Shown: positions 61,190-64,000 of the stretch, in pieces
Numbering within the stretch: position 1 is the first letter of the stretch
Layout: each line of letters starts with the position of its first letter
Assembly: GCA_902799875.1 (NCBI GenBank)
Contig: CADCCH010000004.1
Coordinates: forward strand, 1 to 64,000
Length of the DNA: 64,000 bases
Reading direction: 5' to 3'
Source of the DNA: an uncultured Bacteroidales bacterium
GTDB taxonomy: Bacteria > Bacteroidota > Bacteroidia > Bacteroidales > Paludibacteraceae
Notes under the pieces: generated by a model
What the model saw: only the letters and a program-made list of their open reading frames with translations
Databases searched by the model: none
Told to the model about the DNA's origin: nothing
Made by a program: the position numbers and the translations under genes

Positions 61190-62998
61190 ATGATAAAAGT
61201 ACAATATCAAGACGGAAGTATTCAGGCTTTTGAGTGGGAAGATGAGCAAGCGAAACATGCGTTTTGGCATACGAGTTCGCACTTGATGGCCGAGGCTTTG
61301 CAGGAGTTGTATCCGGGTATCCAATTCGGTATCGGTCCTGCGATCGAGAACGGATTTTACTACGACGTGATGCCCCCTGAGGGCGTGGTGATCAACGACG
61401 AGTGCTTTGCTGCGATCGAAGAGAAGATGATGGAGCTGCGGGCGAAGAAAGAGTCCGTTGTTCGTGCCGAGATCTCGAAAGCCGACGCGATGAAAGCGTT
61501 TGGAGAGGCGGGTCAGAGCTATAAGTGTGAGTTGATCTCGGAGCTGGAGGACGGCAAGATCACGACCTATACCCAGGGTAACTTCACGGACCTCTGCAAG
61601 GGTCCGCACTTGCTGAGTACGGGTGACATCAAGGCGGTCAAAGTGCTGTCCTGCTCGGCGGCTTACTGGCGCGGGGATGAGAAACGCCCGATGATGACGC
61701 GTATCTATGCCATCTCGTTCCCCAAACGCTCGATGCTGGATGAGTACCTGGCGTTGCTGGAGGAGGCTAAGAAACGCGACCACCGTAAGATCGGTAAGGA
61801 CCTCGAGCTGTTTATGTTCAGCGACATGGTCGGTAAAGGTCTGCCGATCTGGCTGCCGAAGGGCACGGCGCTGCGTCTGCGTCTGGAGGATTTCCTCAAG
61901 AAGATCCAGAAACGATACGGATACCAGCAAGTGATCACCCCGCATATCGGCTCCAAACAGCTGTATATGACTTCCGGGCACTGGGACCACTACGGTAAGG
62001 ACTCGTTCCAGCCGATTACCACGCCGGAAGAGGGCGAGGTCTATATGCTGAAACCGATGAACTGCCCTCACCACTGCGCGATCTACAAGAACAGCCCGAA
62101 GAGCTACAAGGACCTGCCTTTCCGCTGCGCGGAGTTCGGTACCGTCTATCGTTACGAGCAAAGTGGTGAGCTGCACGGTCTCACGCGCGTGCGTTCCTTT
62201 ACTCAAGATGACGCGCATATCTTCTGCCGTCAGGACCAAGTGAAACAGGAGTTCATCCGCGTCATGGAGATCATCAATATCATCTTCAAGGCCCTTAATT
62301 TCGAGAACTACGAGGCACAGATTTCGCTCCGTGACCCCAATAATCACGAGAAATACGTAGGTTCCGATGAGATCTGGGAGCACGCAGAGAACGCGATCCG
62401 TGAGGCTTGTCGCGAGATGAATCTGCCGGCACGTGAGGAGACCGGTGAGGCGGCATTCTATGGACCGAAGTTGGACTTCATGGTGAAGGACGCACTCGGT
62501 CGTCGTTGGCAACTCGGTACGATTCAGGTGGACTATAACCTGCCGGAGCGTTTTGAACTCGAATATACGGGTGAAGACAATCAGAAACATCGTCCGGTGA
62601 TGATCCACCGTGCGCCGTTTGGTTCGATGGAGCGTTTCGTAGCCGTTCTCATCGAGCACACGGCGGGTAAGTTCCCGCTCTGGCTGACGCCGGACCAAGC
62701 TGTCGTGCTGCCGATCTCGGAGAAGAGCAACGAGTACGCGTGGAAGGTGAAAGAGATGCTCGAAGCACAAGATGTACGTGTCATCGTAGATGACCGTAAC
62801 GAGAAACTCGGACGTAAGATCCGTGACAATGAGTTGAAGCGTATTCCGTTTATGCTGATTGTCGGTGAGAAAGAGGCCGAAGAGGGACGCGTCAGTGTTC
62901 GTCAGCAAGGTGGCGGTGAGGCAAATGGTTCGATGACCATTCAGGAGTTCGCCGACTTTGTCAACAACACCGTCAAAGAGCAGATGTCTGCCTTCTAA
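61190..62998 (+). CDS. thrS: threonyl-tRNA synthetase lacking the TGS domain
   Basis: A 602-residue class II synthetase. The first 15 residues ([16 protein letters not shown]) run straight into the editing domain ([20 protein letters not shown], with the HxxxH motif), so the usual N-terminal TGS domain of about 60 residues is absent. The promoter 29 nt upstream leaves no room for it. The catalytic domain is intact: zinc-binding Cys at about 291 in [10 protein letters not shown], motif 2 [17 protein letters not shown], and motif 3 near [18 protein letters not shown]. The anticodon-binding domain is C-terminal. The 3' end overlaps the SpoU gene by 26 nt. Confidence 0.94.
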   Translation: MIKVQYQDGSIQAFEWEDEQAKHAFWHTSSHLMAEALQELYPGIQFGIGPAIENGFYYDVMPPEGVVINDECFAAIEEKMMELRAKKESVVRAEISKADAMKAFGEAGQSYKCELISELEDGKITTYTQGNFTDLCKGPHLLSTGDIKAVKVLSCSAAYWRGDEKRPMMTRIYAISFPKRSMLDEYLALLEEAKKRDHRKIGKDLELFMFSDMVGKGLPIWLPKGTALRLRLEDFLKKIQKRYGYQQVITPHIGSKQLYMTSGHWDHYGKDSFQPITTPEEGEVYMLKPMNCPHHCAIYKNSPKSYKDLPFRCAEFGTVYRYEQSGELHGLTRVRSFTQDDAHIFCRQDQVKQEFIRVMEIINIIFKALNFENYEAQISLRDPNNHEKYVGSDEIWEHAENAIREACREMNLPAREETGEAAFYGPKLDFMVKDALGRRWQLGTIQVDYNLPERFELEYTGEDNQKHRPVMIHRAPFGSMERFVAVLIEHTAGKFPLWLTPDQAVVLPISEKSNEYAWKVKEMLEAQDVRVIVDDRNEKLGRKIRDNELKRIPFMLIVGEKEAEEGRVSVRQQGGGEANGSMTIQEFADFVNNTVKEQMSAF

Positions 62999-63731
62999 AT
63001 TCCGATAGAACAATCGCTGTTGCAATAGAAACGTTGAGGCTTTCTGAAGTCTCAGCGTTTTTTGGATAGGAAGGGATACGAATCGGATGTGTGACGAGGG
63101 TGCGGACGGCTGGGGAGATGCCGTTGCCCTCATTGCCCATGACGATGATAGACGGGATCTCGTGATCACGTGATGACGAGATGACGTCGTACATGTCGCG
63201 TCCGTCGAGGAGGGTGCCATAAATTCTGATGTCTGATGTTTGATGTTTGATGTCTGAGAGCCAGGAGGGCAGGTCCACGTAGTGGACACGAACGCGGGAG
63301 AGGGCACCCATAGTGGCTTGAACGACCTTGGGATTATAGCAGTCCGCCGTATCGAGGGAACAGAAGATATCATGGACACCATACCAATCGCAAGTCCGGA
63401 TAATTGTGCCCAAATTGCCGGGATCCTGGACGGCGTCAAGAGCCAGGAGTAAATCGGAGTATTCGGAATAATCGGAATATTCGGAATATTCTGATTTTTT
63501 AAAGACTCCGATGACGCCTTGCGGGTTCTTCAGACCCGACATCTGCTCGATCTCGGTGCGGGTGGCGTTTTCGCCCTCGCGGTAGAGGTGAACGAGCTCA
63601 AAAGATTTGGTGAGTTCAGCCACACATTTCTCCCCTTCTGCCACAAACAGACCGAGTTCGTCACGAAACTTCTTGAGTTGCAACGAGCGCACAAATTTAA
63701 CTTGAGCCTTCGATATTTTCTCCATTTTCAT
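62973..63731 (-). CDS. SpoU/TrmH-family RNA methyltransferase
   Basis: About 252 residues. The N-terminal substrate-binding domain ([32 protein letters not shown]) is joined by a repeat-coded linker ([14 protein letters not shown]) to the SPOUT knot. The knot carries [15 protein letters not shown] (motif 1), MGNEGNGIS (motif 2) and [14 protein letters not shown] (motif 3). A second repeat-coded loop ([10 protein letters not shown]) is in the knot. It should 2'-O-methylate rRNA or tRNA. The ATG at 63731 or 63725 lies 13-19 nt after the -7 box. Confidence 0.9.
   Translation of the reverse strand: MKMEKISKAQVKFVRSLQLKKFRDELGLFVAEGEKCVAELTKSFELVHLYREGENATRTEIEQMSGLKNPQGVIGVFKKSEYSEYSDYSEYSDLLLALDAVQDPGNLGTIIRTCDWYGVHDIFCSLDTADCYNPKVVQATMGALSRVRVHYVDLPSWLSDIKHQTSDIRIYGTLLDGRDMYDVISSSRDHEIPSIIVMGNEGNGISPAVRTLVTHPIRIPSYPKNAETSESLNVSIATAIVLSEFRRQTSAL
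63225..63259. repeat. heptamer array TCTGATG in the SpoU gene
   Basis: TCTGATG, TCTGATG, TTTGATG, TTTGATG and TCTGAGA, read on the minus strand as [11 protein letters not shown]. Confidence 0.85.
63454..63489. repeat. nonamer array TCGGAATAT in the SpoU linker
   Basis: TCGGAGTAT, TCGGAATAA, TCGGAATAT and TCGGAATAT. On the minus strand they give a [14 protein letters not shown] linker. Reverse complement of the unit at 24153-24188. Confidence 0.9.
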
Positions 63732-63743
63732 TGAATTTTTGCG

Positions 63744-63775
63744 CAAAATTACGTTTTTTTTTGCATATATGCAAA
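63744..63775 (-). promoter_or_regulatory. promoter of the SpoU methyltransferase gene
   Basis: On the minus strand TTTG (63772-63775), a 20-bp spacer and TAATTTTG (63744-63751). Confidence 0.8.
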
Positions 63776-63791
63776 TTTTTTAGTACTTTTG
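63760..63791 (+). promoter_or_regulatory. promoter of tamL
   Basis: TTTG at 63760-63763, a 20-bp spacer and TACTTTTG at 63784-63791. Its -33 element and that of the divergent promoter are the two ends of the palindrome TTTGCATATATGCAAA. Confidence 0.8.
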
Positions 63792-63801
63792 CACGCTAAA
63801 T

Positions 63802-64000
63802 ATGCGGAATAAGGTCATCATATTGCTTGTAGCGGTGCTGTTTTGTGCCTGCAACACGACGAAATTCGTGCCGCAGGACCAGTGTCTGCTGTACAAGGCG
63901 CATGTCAAGTGTGTAGATGACCCGACGGTGTCCACTTCGGACCTCCGCAACTACTTGCGTCAGCGGCAGAACACGGAGATCTTCGGGTTCTGGAAATTGC
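63802..64000 (+). CDS. TamL-like outer-membrane assembly lipoprotein (start only)
   Basis: The gene runs off the window after about 66 codons. The ATG at 63802 gives MRNKVIILLVAVLFCACN, a type II signal peptide with the lipidated cysteine at residue 15 or 17. The following NTTKFVPQDQCLLYKAHVK, STSDLRNYLRQRQNT and EIFGFWKL match the start of the Bacteroidota BamA/TamA-family lipoprotein TamL, which has POTRA domains and a 16-strand barrel. The ATG is only 10 nt after the -7 box, so the transcript is nearly leaderless. Confidence 0.8.
   Translation, partial: MRNKVIILLVAVLFCACNTTKFVPQDQCLLYKAHVKCVDDPTVSTSDLRNYLRQRQNTEIFGFWKL

Noticed and set aside
61139..63439. A 766-codon open frame on the minus strand
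   Set aside because: It is antisense to thrS and part of the SpoU gene, crosses two mapped promoters and has no recognisable domain.
5441..63489. CRISPR array
   Set aside because: The tandem units are 7-11 bp without spacers and no cas gene is present.

Overview
The window reads as a chromosomal segment of a member of the Bacteroidota, most likely an uncultured gut or rumen member of the Bacteroidales. The evidence is the promoter grammar (TTTG, about 20 bp, then TAnnTTTG), the families that are largely confined to this phylum (SprA, GldG, TamL, DUF4301, DUF5020, DUF5683, DUF6048), a long-clade pyrophosphate-dependent phosphofructokinase and lipoproteins with Bacteroidota-type lipoboxes. The order is fairly safe; family and genus cannot be settled from this sequence.

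Layout. 1-1800 is an accessory patch on the minus strand (hypothetical protein, frameshifted DUF2693-like gene, HNH endonuclease, small hypothetical protein). 1840-5454 holds secreted and envelope proteins, including a C10 cysteine protease. 5488-8224 has transketolase and a four-helix-bundle protein bracketed by 10-bp-spaced repeats. 8225-10100 is an AT-rich accessory patch with a 125-nt inverted repeat and two secreted proteins. 10156-20553 carries housekeeping genes: leuS (split by an indel), an HtrA protease, tRNA-Lys, ispG, pfp, a TPR protein, an esterase-like hydrolase, tRNA-Gln and an NrnA-like phosphoesterase. 20550-25930 is an envelope run (SurA-like isomerase, GldG, LysM/binding-protein fusion, beta-barrel), followed by kduI and a GT9 enzyme. 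27705-33933 is a tightly coupled parA-parB-DUF5683-lytic transglycosylase-MerR-YfhO operon.

33948-43466 is one long minus-strand surface-polysaccharide operon. It starts from a strong promoter in front of kdsC and kdsD, passes through a RhuM-family gene, and continues into TagD-like, SDR, TagF/TagB-like, three glycosyltransferase genes and glf. Divergent from it, 43613-47494 encodes a glycosyltransferase and a complete GDP-D-glycero-alpha-D-manno-heptose cassette (hddA, gmhA and a fused hddC-gmhB). Then come thiL, a HAD phosphatase, ruvA, the giant type IX secretion translocon gene sprA, a NadR-like P-loop protein, DUF4301, DUF5020, an S1/P1 nuclease, a TGS-less thrS, a SpoU methyltransferase and the start of tamL.

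The most unusual signal is not a gene. About twenty short tandem arrays of 7-bp, 9-bp, 10-bp or 11-bp units are scattered over the window. Roughly half lie inside conserved genes, where they code for extra residues in surface loops, linkers, signal peptides or termini; others supply start or stop codons or sit between genes. One 22-bp element is identical in ruvA and sprA. A second notable feature is an extended promoter motif, with two divergent promoter pairs interlocked over a shared near-palindrome.
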